Assembly: GCF_018263855.1 (NCBI RefSeq)
Contig: NZ_CP073318.1
Coordinates: forward strand, 9,424,001 to 9,488,000
DNA length: 64,000 nt
Direction: 5' to 3'
Source: Kutzneria sp. CA-103260
GTDB taxonomy: Bacteria > Actinomycetota > Actinomycetes > Mycobacteriales > Pseudonocardiaceae
The notes below the pieces were generated by a model, which was not told where the DNA came from, did not search any database, and worked only from the letters and a program-made list of their open reading frames with translations. Of this stretch, positions 1 through 13,167 are shown piece by piece; the stretch's first letter is position 1; each line of letters starts with the position of its first letter. A program made the translations under genes and the position numbers.

Positions 1-867
1 CACGGCAACAAGGGCGTCATCGGCAAGATCCTGCCGGTCGAGGACATGCCGTTCATGCCGGACGGCACGCCGGTCGACATCGTGCTGAACACCCACGGTG
101 TGCCCCGCCGTATGAACATCGGCCAGGTGCTGGAGACCCACCTCGGGTGGATCGCCAAGCAGGGCTGGAGCATCGACGGCGAGCCGGACTGGGCGTCCAA
201 GCTGCCCGAGGAGCTGTTCCACGTGCCGCCGAACACGAACACCGCCACGCCGGTGTTCGACGGCGCCCGCGAGGACGAGATCATCGGCCTGCTCGGGTCG
301 ACGACCCCGAACCGCGACGGCGAGCGCATGGTCGGCCAGAACGGCAAGGCCACGCTGCTCGACGGTCGCAGCGGCGAGCCGTACCCGTTCCCGGTCGCGG
401 TCGGCTACATGTACATCCTCAAGCTGCTCCACCTGGTCGACGACAAGATCCACGCCCGGTCGACCGGCCCGTACTCGATGATCACGCAGCAGCCGCTGGG
501 TGGTAAGGCGCAGTTCGGTGGCCAGCGCTTCGGTGAGATGGAGTGCTGGGCCATGCAGGCCTACGGCGCCGCCTACACCCTGCAGGAGCTGCTCACCATC
601 AAGTCCGACGACAAGTTGGGCCGCGTCAAGGTGTACGAGGCCATCGTCAAGGGCCAGAACGTCCCCGAGCCCGGGGTGCCGGAGTCGTTCAAGGTGCTGC
701 TCAAGGAGCTGCAGTCCCTCTGCCTCAACGTGGAGGTGCTCTCCAGCGACGGCGCCGCGATCGAGATGCGCGACGGCGACGACGAGGACCTGGAGAGGGC
801 GGCCGCCAACCTCGGCATCAACCTCTCCCGGAACGAGTCGCCGTCCGTCGACGACGTCGTCAACTAA
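1..867 (+). CDS. rpoB: RNA polymerase beta subunit, C-terminal 288 residues (5' end outside window)
   Basis: This is the 3' end of the gene for the catalytic beta subunit of RNA polymerase. The reading frame is open from base 1 and stops with TAA at 865-867. The translated start, HGNKGVIGKILPVEDMP, and the later GGKAQFGGQRFGEMECWA are the strongly conserved C-terminal beta segments that contact beta-prime near the active centre and the clamp. The C-terminus is the short actinobacterial form rich in Asp and Glu. The rifampicin-binding region lies upstream of the window, so resistance cannot be judged. rpoC follows 96 bases downstream in the same operon. Confidence 0.98.
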   Translation, partial: HGNKGVIGKILPVEDMPFMPDGTPVDIVLNTHGVPRRMNIGQVLETHLGWIAKQGWSIDGEPDWASKLPEELFHVPPNTNTATPVFDGAREDEIIGLLGSTTPNRDGERMVGQNGKATLLDGRSGEPYPFPVAVGYMYILKLLHLVDDKIHARSTGPYSMITQQPLGGKAQFGGQRFGEMECWAMQAYGAAYTLQELLTIKSDDKLGRVKVYEAIVKGQNVPEPGVPESFKVLLKELQSLCLNVEVLSSDGAAIEMRDGDDEDLERAAANLGINLSRNESPSVDDVVN

Positions 868-880
868 CTGACCTCGCCGC

Positions 881-916
881 GCTGACTGCGGAGCTCCCCG
901 AAAGCCCGCAGTCAGC
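881..916 (+). other. hairpin in the rpoB-rpoC spacer
   Basis: An 11-base perfect inverted repeat (GCTGACTGCGG / CCGCAGTCAGC) encloses a 14-base loop in the 96-base rpoB-rpoC gap. No T-run follows it, so it is not a normal intrinsic terminator. A role in RNA processing or in partial attenuation is inference. The rpoC ribosome binding site (GAAGGGGAGAAG) lies about 30 bases further on. Confidence 0.6.
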
Positions 917-963
917 GCACGTACCCCAGGCAGCAAATCAACCCGAAGGGGAGAAGAGCCGAC

Positions 964-4863
<3,900 letters not shown>

Positions 4864-4880
4864 GTGCGTAGTTAGCTGAA

Positions 4881-4920
4881 ACGGAAGGGCCGGGATGCGC
4901 GAGCATCCCGGCCCTTCCGT
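4881..4920. terminator. bidirectional intrinsic terminator after rpoC
   Basis: An 18-base perfect stem (ACGGAAGGGCCGGGATGC and its complement) closes a GCGA tetraloop, followed by CTTTC on the plus strand. It lies between the converging rpoC and minus-strand T7SS genes, so it can serve both directions. Confidence 0.9.
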
Positions 4921-4970
4921 CTTTCGCGAGTCACGCTCAGCGGCACACCGAATGTAGGTTTCCGGCAGCC

Positions 4971-6218
4971 TCAGTAGAGCGGGCGGTGCTCGGCGGCCTC
5001 GCGCTCGTAGTTGGACTTGCCGCTGCCCACGGTCAGCTTGTCGTCGATGTCCTGACTGGACTGTTCGGGCTCGGGCAGGTTCTCCATGGTGTCCTTGACC
5101 TTGCCGTACAGCTCCTTGGCCCCGTCCTTGACCTCGCCCTTCCAGTCGAATCCCTCGTCGTCGGAGTCACCCGACGACCCGGCCTCGGCGGCCTTCTCGC
5201 TGCTGCCGAAGACCTTCTTGGCGGTGCCGGTGATGTGGTCCCAGTCCTCGCAGAGCTGACCGACGTCGTCGACCAGGCCCTTGCCGTCGCGGGCGACGAC
5301 GTGCTCGCCGATGCGACCGACGGTGGTGCCGGCCTCGTTGACCCGGGAGCCGACCTTGCCGACGTTCGAGCCGATCTCGGTCACCTTGTCGCCGGCCTTG
5401 CCGATGCCCTTGCCGACGAGCTTGCCCACCTTGCCGGCGCCCTCGGCCATGTCCTCGCCGATCTTGGTGAGCTTGCCGCCCATCGACTGGATCTTCGCGG
5501 CGAACTTCTTCAGCAGCTCCGCGATCTTGCGGATCATCTGCATGATCTTCTCGATCAGCTTGCCGACCTTTTCGATCAGCTTGCCGACCTTGGTGACCTC
5601 GGTCCCGGCCTTGCCGACGGCGACGCCGGCCTCGGTGACGGTGGCCGCGGTGGCGGCCGCGTCCGACAGACCGAAGGTGAAGATCGTGCCGGCCAGCCCG
5701 ACGGCCCAGGTGATCAGCATCTGCTCCACGAAGTCGGCCAGGATGCCGATGATGATGTCCTTGGCCGCCTGCATCATCGACGCGCTGGCCTTGAGCAGCT
5801 GCACGATGTAGCCGGCCAGGGTGGCGGTGCCGTGGATGCCGTCCAGGAACTGGGCCATTTCCTGGTGGGCCGTGTCGGACGCGTCACCCTTCCAGTTGGC
5901 GAGGCCGGTGGTCAGCTCGTCGTGCAGCTGCTGGCCGAGCTGGTCGATGTCGGCCGAGAGCTGCGAATAGGAGTCGGCGGCCGCGTTGAGCGCGTCCGGG
6001 CTGCCGGTGACCAGCTCCAGGGCCTCCTTGACCGGCTCGATGTAGTCGATGACAAAGCCGAGGCCCTTGCTGATCAGGGTGTTCAGCGGGTCGCCGCCGC
6101 CGGAGTCGTCGGCCTCCGAGGAGTACTGCTCGATCTCGGTGACGGTGGCGTGCACGTCGGTGCCGGTGCCGTAGATCTCGTCGAGCACGGCGGTCTGGCG
6201 GATGGGCAGCGTGGTCAT
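4971..6218 (-). CDS. WXG100-like protein with long heptad-repeat helix, putative T7SS substrate
   Basis: A 415-residue protein of unknown function. Its N-terminal ~125 residues look like a WXG100/PPE-type helical hairpin with a W-K-G turn at 109-111 (GLANWKGDASDTAH). A hydrophobic stretch follows at about 155-190, which could be a membrane segment. Residues 211-309 form about 14 consecutive heptads of the type V-G-K-L-I-E-K, beginning with two identical copies and becoming Gly-rich. The tail is acidic and hydrophilic. The ATG start overlaps the upstream stop by four bases, so it is the last gene of a three-gene operon. A T7SS cargo or membrane-active effector is plausible. No catalytic or toxin domain was recognised. 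Confidence 0.75.
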   Translation of the reverse strand: MTTLPIRQTAVLDEIYGTGTDVHATVTEIEQYSSEADDSGGGDPLNTLISKGLGFVIDYIEPVKEALELVTGSPDALNAAADSYSQLSADIDQLGQQLHDELTTGLANWKGDASDTAHQEMAQFLDGIHGTATLAGYIVQLLKASASMMQAAKDIIIGILADFVEQMLITWAVGLAGTIFTFGLSDAAATAATVTEAGVAVGKAGTEVTKVGKLIEKVGKLIEKIMQMIRKIAELLKKFAAKIQSMGGKLTKIGEDMAEGAGKVGKLVGKGIGKAGDKVTEIGSNVGKVGSRVNEAGTTVGRIGEHVVARDGKGLVDDVGQLCEDWDHITGTAKKVFGSSEKAAEAGSSGDSDDEGFDWKGEVKDGAKELYGKVKDTMENLPEPEQSSQDIDDKLTVGSGKSNYEREAAEHRPLY

Positions 6219-7048
6219 GCCTGCTCCTCGGCGGTGTCCGGGAGCAGCGTGCCGCTCATGTGCTCGTAAGAGGGATCTTTCAGAGCCACCTTGGCGTGGC
6301 CGGCGGCGTCGGTCTGGGCGTGCACGTCGACGTGCTCGGTGTGCCCGTCGGCCTGCTGGATGTCGCCCTTGACCTCGACGGCCTCCTGGGCGTCGCCGGT
6401 CACCTCGACCGTGACGGGTCCGCCGCCCTCGACCTCGACGGTGATCTGGCCGTGCAGGCTGGACTGGCTCGGGTCGACCGGCTTCAGGGGCTGCCGCGGC
6501 GGCAGGCCGCCGTGCTCGACCGGCGGGTACGACGGAGTCCCGCCGGTCTTGGGGCCGGTGCCGACCGGGCCGCCGGCCACGGGCCCGCCGGCACTGGCCG
6601 GGCCCCGGCTGTCGCCGCCGTGCAGGTCGGGGATCTCGGGGGCGCGGCCGCGCGGGCCGCCGCCGTCGACCGGCGTGCCCTGGCGCGGGCCGCCGGAGCT
6701 GCCCGGGTCGACCTCGCCGGTGCCGTTCTTGCCCTGGTCGCCGCCGGCGTCCTCGATCTCCTTCTTGTGCCGCTCGTCGGTCTCCCGGTACAGATCCGCG
6801 GTGTTGGAAATGCGCTGCCCGGCGTTGTCCAGCCCGGTGGTCATCGTGGACAGATGCTCGGTGAGCTGGTTCTGCAAATCCACGTACTTGCCGTGGGTCG
6901 TCAATTCACCGAGCAGTCCCCAAGAGCGGGACGGAACCTGCGCGGCGGTGGCCCTTCCGTGCAGCGACTCGGCCTGGCCGGACATCGACGACACGCGCTT
7001 GCCGCATTGGGCCAGTTCGTCGGTGACGACGCTGAATCCCTCGCCCAT
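6215..7048 (-). CDS. EspC-like T7SS-associated protein with Pro/Gly-rich linker
   Basis: A 277-residue protein. Residues 1-100 are helical and resemble the ESX secretion-associated EspC/WXG100 fold, without a clear W-x-G but with Y-R-E-T-D, a match to the Y-x-x-x-D/E export signal. Residues ~105-190 are a Gly/Pro-rich low-complexity linker. Residues ~195-265 are Val/Thr/Asp-rich with alternating hydrophobics (ITVEVEGGGPVTVEV), suggesting a small beta domain. It is coupled by one base to the upstream gene and by four bases to the downstream gene. Secretion by the nearby ESX-4 system is inferred, not shown. Confidence 0.72.
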   Translation of the reverse strand: MGEGFSVVTDELAQCGKRVSSMSGQAESLHGRATAAQVPSRSWGLLGELTTHGKYVDLQNQLTEHLSTMTTGLDNAGQRISNTADLYRETDERHKKEIEDAGGDQGKNGTGEVDPGSSGGPRQGTPVDGGGPRGRAPEIPDLHGGDSRGPASAGGPVAGGPVGTGPKTGGTPSYPPVEHGGLPPRQPLKPVDPSQSSLHGQITVEVEGGGPVTVEVTGDAQEAVEVKGDIQQADGHTEHVDVHAQTDAAGHAKVALKDPSYEHMSGTLLPDTAEEQA

Positions 7049-7584
7049 CAGAACGAGTCCTCCGAGCCGAAGCGGAACTCCTCGTCGTCATCGGACCGCG
7101 GGGGCCGGGCCGGCGCGGCCGGCCGCGGCGCCGGCGCGGCGTGTTGCGGCTGGACTGGGGGCTGGACCTGGGGCTCGGGGTGTGGCGGGGCGTCGTGCCA
7201 GGCGTCGGCCGGCGGCTGCGGCGGGTTGGCCAGCTCTTCCTGCACCTTGTTCACCCGGGCGGCGATGTCGGTGCGGTCACCGGCGTAGCGCTGCACGATC
7301 TCGGCCTGCTGCCGGGCGGCCTTGGCCACGGCCTGCTGGAACGTGGTGGTGACGAGCCGGGACAGGGCCTGCGCGGACATGCCCATCGCGGACGGGCTGA
7401 TGGTGATCGACCGGACCGCGCCGGCCGGGCCGGCGACCACGGTGACCCCGCCGTCCCGCGACGTCTCCGTCGTTTCGATCGCGACGATCTCCTGCTGCAT
7501 CAGCGTGAAGCGGTCGACGTCGTTTTCCGCCTGTGCGACATTGCGCTGAAACGCCGCCAGGCGCGCGGCGGTGTCCTGATTCAT
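7048..7584 (-). CDS. YbaB/EbfC-like protein with proline-rich acidic tail
   Basis: A 178-residue protein. Residues ~5-110 resemble the YbaB/EbfC nucleoid-associated family seen beside actinobacterial T7SS substrate genes: a helical start, then a central beta strand pair (GGVTVVAGPAGAVRSITI), then a long helix. The C-terminal third is Pro/Ala-rich and ends in an acidic-aromatic tail, DDDEEFRFGSEDSF. The start at 7584 was chosen over an in-frame start 13 codons upstream because GGGGAGAA lies at the correct distance. It is the first gene of the island. DNA binding is possible but a T7SS accessory role fits the context better. Confidence 0.75.
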   Translation of the reverse strand: MNQDTAARLAAFQRNVAQAENDVDRFTLMQQEIVAIETTETSRDGGVTVVAGPAGAVRSITISPSAMGMSAQALSRLVTTTFQQAVAKAARQQAEIVQRYAGDRTDIAARVNKVQEELANPPQPPADAWHDAPPHPEPQVQPPVQPQHAAPAPRPAAPARPPRSDDDEEFRFGSEDSF

Positions 7585-7614
7585 ACCCCGGTTCTCCCCA
7601 TGTCGACGACCCTC

Positions 7615-7644
7615 TGATAACACTTACCGCATCGACGTGGTCAC
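7615..7644 (-). promoter_or_regulatory. putative promoter of the minus-strand T7SS island
   Basis: On the minus strand GTGACC (7639-7644) is separated by 18 bases from TTATCA (7615-7620), about 30 bases upstream of the 7584 start. The match to a housekeeping sigma promoter is moderate. Confidence 0.45.
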
Positions 7645-7799
7645 CGTGCGCGAAATGCCCCGGAACGGGGTCGAACACGCGGTCGACTATGCTGACCGCG
7701 ATGAATGCCCGCGGGGTCGCCGAGCCGACATCCCGATCTTGAGGCAAGTGCGACACGCCACGCGCGACACGCGTGTCCGGTGCGTACCCGACCCCCGTT

Positions 7800-7829
7800 T
7801 TGACCCTCGGGGCACGGGGAAGGTATCTT
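7800..7829 (+). promoter_or_regulatory. promoter of the rpsL (str) operon
   Basis: TTGACC at 7800-7805 and TATCTT at 7824-7829 are separated by 18 bases. The same -35, spacer length and -10 recur upstream of rplM (48820-48849). Expected transcription start is near 7836, leaving a leader of about 230 bases before rpsL. Confidence 0.8.
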
Positions 7830-7967
7830 TGTTATCCGTGCCCGACCCATGTCGGGCCGCTCCGCGTGCCTGTGGATGGCAGTCTCTGGCTGCGTCGACC
7901 TCAGGGCGACGGAAGTCCTCCGGAAACCGTTGGGACAGCTAGTTGGTCTCTCGCGGGTCCCGTGAGC

Positions 7968-8002
7968 GGGCGACACGCCCGACCTCGGGGGACGGAGGGG
8001 CC
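7968..8002 (+). promoter_or_regulatory. rpsL leader element shared with the rpsJ leader
   Basis: GGGCGACACGCCCGACC, then GGGGGACGGAGGGGCC, matches the rpsJ leader at 12694-12728. It contains the small hairpin GGGCG-ACA-CGCCC. It lies about 65 bases before the rpsL start. The rest of the 7585-8066 gap holds the two promoters listed and no coding region that I can support. Confidence 0.6.
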
Positions 8003-8066
8003 AAGTACACAGAGTCCACGGCGCCCGCGAGGACGCCAAGACGCGAACGGAAGAAGCAGCCGGTCT

Positions 8067-8441
8067 ATGCCCACGATCCAGCAGCTGGTCCGCAAGGGCC
8101 GCCAGGACAAGGTCGCGAAGACCAAGACCGCGGCTCTCAAGGGGAGCCCGCAGCGGCGCGGCGTGTGCACCCGCGTCTACACCACTACGCCCAAGAAGCC
8201 GAACTCGGCGCTGCGCAAGGTCGCCCGCGTGAAGCTGACCAGCGGCATCGAGGTCACGGCCTACATCCCGGGTGAGGGCCACAACCTGCAGGAGCACTCG
8301 ATGGTGCTCGTCCGCGGTGGCCGTGTTAAGGACCTGCCGGGTGTGCGCTACAAGATCATCCGCGGCTCGCTGGACACGCAGGGCGTCAAGAACCGCAAGC
8401 AGGCTCGCAGCCGCTACGGCGCGAAGAAGGAGAAGAGCTGA
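8067..8441 (+). CDS. rpsL: 30S ribosomal protein S12
   Basis: A 124-residue S12, part of the decoding centre of the small subunit. The PTIQQLVRKGR start and TTTPKKPNSALRKVA loop are diagnostic. The two lysines that commonly mutate in streptomycin resistance (Lys43, in TPKKPNSA, and the Lys in RVKDLPGVRY) are present, so the sequence is of the susceptible type. The ATG at 8067 was chosen because upstream in-frame codons do not encode S12-like sequence. The stop overlaps the rpsG start by one base, implying translational coupling. Confidence 0.98.
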   Translation: MPTIQQLVRKGRQDKVAKTKTAALKGSPQRRGVCTRVYTTTPKKPNSALRKVARVKLTSGIEVTAYIPGEGHNLQEHSMVLVRGGRVKDLPGVRYKIIRGSLDTQGVKNRKQARSRYGAKKEKS

Positions 8442-8911
8442 TGCCCCGCAAGGGCCCGGCCCCGAAGCGGCCGCTGATCTCTGACCCGGTCTACAGCTCC
8501 CCGCTGGTGACTCAGCTCATCAACAAGGTGCTGGTGGACGGCAAGCGCTCGGTCGCCGAGTCGATCGTCTACAAGGCGCTCGAGGGCGCCCGCGAGAAGA
8601 CCGGCACCGACCCGGTCGTCACGCTCAAGCGCGCGCTGGACAACGTGAAGCCGGCCATCGAGGTGAAGAGCCGCCGCGTCGGTGGCGCCACCTACCAGGT
8701 GCCGATCGAGGTCAAGCCCGGTCGCTCCACCACCCTGGCGCTGCGCTGGCTGATCACCTTCTCCCGGCAGCGCCGTGAGAAGACCATGGTCGAGCGCCTG
8801 ATGAACGAGCTGCTGGACGCCAGCAACGGCCTGGGCGCCAGCGTCAAGCGCCGTGAGGACACCCACAAGATGGCCGAGTCCAACAAGGCCTTCGCGCACT
8901 ACCGCTGGTGA
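8441..8911 (+). CDS. rpsG: 30S ribosomal protein S7
   Basis: A 156-residue S7, the primary binder that nucleates the 30S head on the 3' domain of 16S rRNA. MPRKGPAPKR and the C-terminal MAESNKAFAHYRW are typical of the actinobacterial protein, and the length is normal. Its ATG overlaps the rpsL stop. It is the second gene of the str operon. Confidence 0.98.
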   Translation: MPRKGPAPKRPLISDPVYSSPLVTQLINKVLVDGKRSVAESIVYKALEGAREKTGTDPVVTLKRALDNVKPAIEVKSRRVGGATYQVPIEVKPGRSTTLALRWLITFSRQRREKTMVERLMNELLDASNGLGASVKRREDTHKMAESNKAFAHYRW

Positions 8912-8918
8912 TTCGGGC

Positions 8919-8941
8919 GCGGCCGGCCTTGAGCCGGCCGC
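8919..8941 (+). other. hairpin between rpsG and fusA
   Basis: A perfect 9-base stem, GCGGCCGGC / GCCGGCCGC, with a CTTGA loop lies 8 bases after the rpsG stop. No T-run follows, so it is more likely a processing or 3'-stabilising element within the str transcript than a full terminator. Confidence 0.5.
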
Positions 8942-8998
8942 AACGGATCGGCGCCACCCGCACCGACCACAGCCGCACGAACAGCAAGGAAGACACCC

Positions 8999-11098
8999 GT
9001 GGCACAGGAAGTGCTCACTGACCTGGCCAAGGTCCGCAACATCGGGATCATGGCCCACATCGACGCGGGAAAGACCACCACCACCGAGCGGATCCTGTTC
9101 TACACCGGGATCAACTACAAGATCGGTGAGGTCCACGACGGCGCGGCGACGATGGACTGGATGGAGGAGGAGCAGAAGCGCGGCATCACCATCACGTCCG
9201 CCGCGACCACCTGCTTCTGGAACGACCACCAGATCAACATCATCGACACGCCGGGGCACGTCGACTTCACCGTCGAGGTCGAGCGCTCGCTGCGGGTCCT
9301 TGACGGCGCCGTGGCCGTCTTCGACGGCAAGGAGGGCGTCGAGCCCCAGTCCGAGCAGGTCTGGCGGCAGGCGACCAAGTACGACGTCCCGCGCATCTGC
9401 TTCGTCAACAAGATGGACAAGCTGGGCGCCGACTTCTACTTCACCGTGCGCACCATCCAGGAGCGCCTGGGCGCCAAGCCGCTGCCCATCCAGCTGCCGA
9501 TCGGCGCCGAGAACGACTTCACCGGCGTCGTCGACCTGGTGCAGATGCGCGCGCTGACCTGGCACGGCGAGGTCCAGAAGGGCGACGACTACACCGTCGA
9601 GGAGATCCCGGCCGACCTGGCCGAGAAGGCCGCGGAGTACCGCGAGGCGCTGATCGAGGCCGTCGCCGAGACCGACGACGAGCTGATGGAGCGCTACCTC
9701 GGTGGCGAGGAGCTGACGGTCGAGGAGATCAAGCGGGGCATCCGCAAGATCGTGACCGACCGCATCGCCTACCCGGTGCTGTGTGGCTCGGCGTTCAAGA
9801 ACAAGGGCGTGCAGCCCATGCTCGACGCCGTCATCGACTACCTGCCGTCCCCGCTGGACGTGCCGCCGGTCGAGGGCACGCTGCAGGACGGCGAGACGCC
9901 GGCCTCCCGCAAGCCGTCGGCGGACGAGCCGTTCTCGGCGCTCGCGTTCAAGATCGCCGCGCACCCGTTCTTCGGCAAGCTGACCTACATCCGGGTCTAC
10001 TCGGGCAAGCTCAACGCCGGCTCCCAGGTCATCAACTCGACCAAGGACCGCAAGGAGCGCATCGGCAAGCTCTTCCAGATGCACTCCAACAAGGAGAACC
10101 CGGTCGAGGTCGCGAGCGCTGGTCACATCTACGCGGCCATCGGTCTGAAGGACACCACGACCGGTGACACCCTGTGCGACCCGCAGAACCCGATCGTCCT
10201 GGAGTCGATGACCTTCCCGGACCCGGTCATCTCGGTGGCCATCGAGCCGAAGACGAAGGCCGACCAGGAGAAGCTGGGCACCGCGATCCAGAAGCTGGCC
10301 GAGGAGGACCCCACCTTCCAGGTCAAGCTGGACGAGGAGACCGGCCAGACGATCATCGCCGGCATGGGCGAGCTGCACCTCGAGGTGCTCGTCAACCGGA
10401 TGAAGTCCGACTACAAGGTCGAGGCGAACATCGGTAAGCCCCAGGTGGCCTACCGGGAGACCATCCGCCGCAAGGTGGAGAAGTACTCCTACACGCACAA
10501 GAAGCAGACCGGCGGTTCCGGCCAGTTCGCGAAGGTGCTCATCGACGTCGAGCCGCTGGAGAGCACCGACGGCGCGCTCTACGAGTTCGACAACAAGGTC
10601 ACGGGTGGCCGCATCCCGCGGGAGTACATCCCCTCGGTCGACGCCGGCGCCCAGGACGCGATGCAGTACGGCGTGTTGGCCGGCTACCCGCTGGTCGGCA
10701 TCAAGGTGACGCTGCTGGACGGTGCCTACCACGAGGTCGACTCCTCCGAAATGGCCTTCAAGATCGCCGGCTCGATGGCGCTCAAGGAAGCCGCTCGGAA
10801 GGCCGACCCGGTGCTGTTGGAACCGGTGATGGCTGTCGAGGTGACCACGCCCGAGGACTACATGGGCGACGTCATCGGCGACTTGAACTCCCGCCGTGGT
10901 CAGATCCAGGCGATGGAGGAGCGCAGTGGGGCCCGTGTCGTGAAGGCGCTGGTGCCGCTGTCGGAGATGTTCGGGTATGTCGGCGACCTGCGGTCCAAGA
11001 CCCAGGGTCGGGCGAACTACACGATGCTGTTCGACTCCTACGCCGAGGTTCCGACCAACGTGGCGAAGGAAATCATCGCGAAGGCGACCGGGGAGTAG
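8999..11098 (+). CDS. fusA: elongation factor G
   Basis: This 699-residue GTPase drives ribosomal translocation. The G1 loop AHIDAGKT, the G3 motif DTPGH and the G4 motif NKMD are all present near the N-terminus. The later FQVKLDEETGQTIIAGMGELHLEVL segment marks domains III-IV. The start is GTG at 8999 after AGCAAGGAAGACACCC. Length and motif order match housekeeping EF-G, not a tetracycline-resistance paralogue. Confidence 0.98.
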   Translation: MAQEVLTDLAKVRNIGIMAHIDAGKTTTTERILFYTGINYKIGEVHDGAATMDWMEEEQKRGITITSAATTCFWNDHQINIIDTPGHVDFTVEVERSLRVLDGAVAVFDGKEGVEPQSEQVWRQATKYDVPRICFVNKMDKLGADFYFTVRTIQERLGAKPLPIQLPIGAENDFTGVVDLVQMRALTWHGEVQKGDDYTVEEIPADLAEKAAEYREALIEAVAETDDELMERYLGGEELTVEEIKRGIRKIVTDRIAYPVLCGSAFKNKGVQPMLDAVIDYLPSPLDVPPVEGTLQDGETPASRKPSADEPFSALAFKIAAHPFFGKLTYIRVYSGKLNAGSQVINSTKDRKERIGKLFQMHSNKENPVEVASAGHIYAAIGLKDTTTGDTLCDPQNPIVLESMTFPDPVISVAIEPKTKADQEKLGTAIQKLAEEDPTFQVKLDEETGQTIIAGMGELHLEVLVNRMKSDYKVEANIGKPQVAYRETIRRKVEKYSYTHKKQTGGSGQFAKVLIDVEPLESTDGALYEFDNKVTGGRIPREYIPSVDAGAQDAMQYGVLAGYPLVGIKVTLLDGAYHEVDSSEMAFKIAGSMALKEAARKADPVLLEPVMAVEVTTPEDYMGDVIGDLNSRRGQIQAMEERSGARVVKALVPLSEMFGYVGDLRSKTQGRANYTMLFDSYAEVPTNVAKEIIAKATGE

Positions 11099-11123
11099 TC
11101 AGCCCCGCGAGTCTTCACCGGTT

Positions 11124-11204
11124 GCCCGGGAGTCGATCCCGGGCCACCGACCAACCGACCCTGACGTAACCGCCGGCCCGACCAACCACACAACGGTCCG
11201 GCGG
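11124..11204 (+). other. two hairpins in the fusA-tuf spacer
   Basis: The 135-base spacer holds GCCCGGGA-GTCGA-TCCCGGGC (11124-11144) and a CCGCCGG / CCGGCGG pair (11170-11204). Neither has a T-tail. The tuf ribosome binding site, AGGAGGAC, follows at about 11220. They may punctuate the str transcript or belong to a tuf leader. Confidence 0.45.
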
Positions 11205-11233
11205 AAGCAACACAAGTCCAGGAGGACAATCCA

Positions 11234-12427
<1,194 letters not shown>

Positions 12428-12433
12428 TTTCCG

Positions 12434-12473
12434 GTGAGGGCCAGGTGACATTCATTTGTTACCTGGCCCTCAC
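12434..12473 (+). terminator. intrinsic terminator after tuf
   Basis: GTGAGGGCCAGGT and ACCTGGCCCTCAC form a 13-base stem around a 14-base loop, itself extendable by GAC/GTT pairing. CTTT follows. It starts 7 bases after the tuf stop. Confidence 0.85.
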
Positions 12474-12488
12474 TTTGCCGGCCCCGAT

Positions 12489-12517
12489 TTGGTCGTCGCA
12501 CGCACGTGTGGCATCCT
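12489..12517 (+). promoter_or_regulatory. putative promoter of the S10 operon
   Basis: TTGGTC (12489-12494) and CATCCT (12512-12517) are separated by 17 bases, just after the tuf terminator. Transcription from about 12524 would give a long leader of about 310 bases before rpsJ. The -10 is non-ideal. Confidence 0.5.
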
Positions 12518-12538
12518 TAACGGGTTGCTCGTTGCAGA

Positions 12539-12728
12539 GGCGGCTGGCTCGTTCGCGTACCAGCCGCCCTGCTGCGAGAAGCCGGCACCACGGGCCGCAA
12601 CGGCCTGGGTGTAAGGGTCTGACCGGACCCCACCTACGGGAAGCACGACCTCCAGTAGGGCTGGTGTGCGCGTCGGAGCTGTGTCACTGAAAAGGCGACA
12701 CGCCCGACCGCGTGGACCGGAGGGCCCC
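12539..12728 (+). promoter_or_regulatory. structured rpsJ leader with element shared with rpsL
   Basis: The leader begins with the hairpin GGCGGCTGG / CCAGCCGCC (12539-12568). At 12694-12728 it carries GGCGACACGCCCGACC, then GTGGACCGGAGGGCCCC, closely matching the rpsL leader. An upstream GTGTC (12681-12685) can pair with GACAC inside the motif, so alternative structures are possible. No short upstream gene could be supported in 12474-12833. Confidence 0.5.
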
Positions 12729-12833
12729 GGCACCTGATGACATTTGACTCGTGAATAGGGGAGCGGCACTGCTGGGCCCCGGCCCGTCACGAGTCAGCCC
12801 GCAGCGGTACGAGAAGAGGAACGGCAAGCCATC

Positions 12834-13139
12834 ATGGCGGGACAAAAGATCCGCATTCGGCTCAAGGCCTACGACCACGAGGCGATCGACGCGTCCGCGC
12901 GCAAGATCGTCGAGACCGTGACGCGCACCGGCGCTCGGGTCGTCGGGCCGGTGCCGCTGCCGACCGAGAAGAACGTCTACTGCGTCATCCGCTCGCCGCA
13001 CAAGTACAAGGACTCGCGCGAGCACTTCGAGATGCGCACGCACAAGCGCCTGATCGACATCCTTGACCCGACGCCGAAGACGGTGGACGCGCTCATGCGC
13101 ATCGACCTGCCGGCCAGCGTCGACGTCAACATCCAGTAA
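12834..13139 (+). CDS. rpsJ: 30S ribosomal protein S10
   Basis: A 101-residue S10 of the 30S head, which in other bacteria also binds NusB in antitermination. The sequence MAGQKIRIRLKAYDHEAID through the C-terminal DLPASVDVNIQ is canonical. ATG at 12834 follows GAAGAGGAACGG. It is the first gene of the S10 operon, which continues without a terminator to rplO. Confidence 0.98.
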   Translation: MAGQKIRIRLKAYDHEAIDASARKIVETVTRTGARVVGPVPLPTEKNVYCVIRSPHKYKDSREHFEMRTHKRLIDILDPTPKTVDALMRIDLPASVDVNIQ

Positions 13140-13167
13140 GCGCGCGGCGGCGGAGAGTAACGAACTC

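Noticed and set aside
4986..6269. Plus-strand open frame opposite the 415-residue heptad protein
   Set aside because: The minus frame has a four-base start/stop coupling, a WXG turn and sensible composition. The plus frame is low-complexity Gly/Asp/Leu shadow.
7773..8066. N-terminal extension of S12 by 98 codons
   Set aside because: The upstream codons do not resemble S12, and promoter and leader elements lie there. ATG at 8067 gives the family length.
8414..10732. 772-codon open frame on the minus strand across rpsG and fusA
   Set aside because: It is antisense to strongly conserved genes, is rich in Asp/Val/Leu/Arg as expected of GC-rich shadow frames, and has no ribosome binding site.
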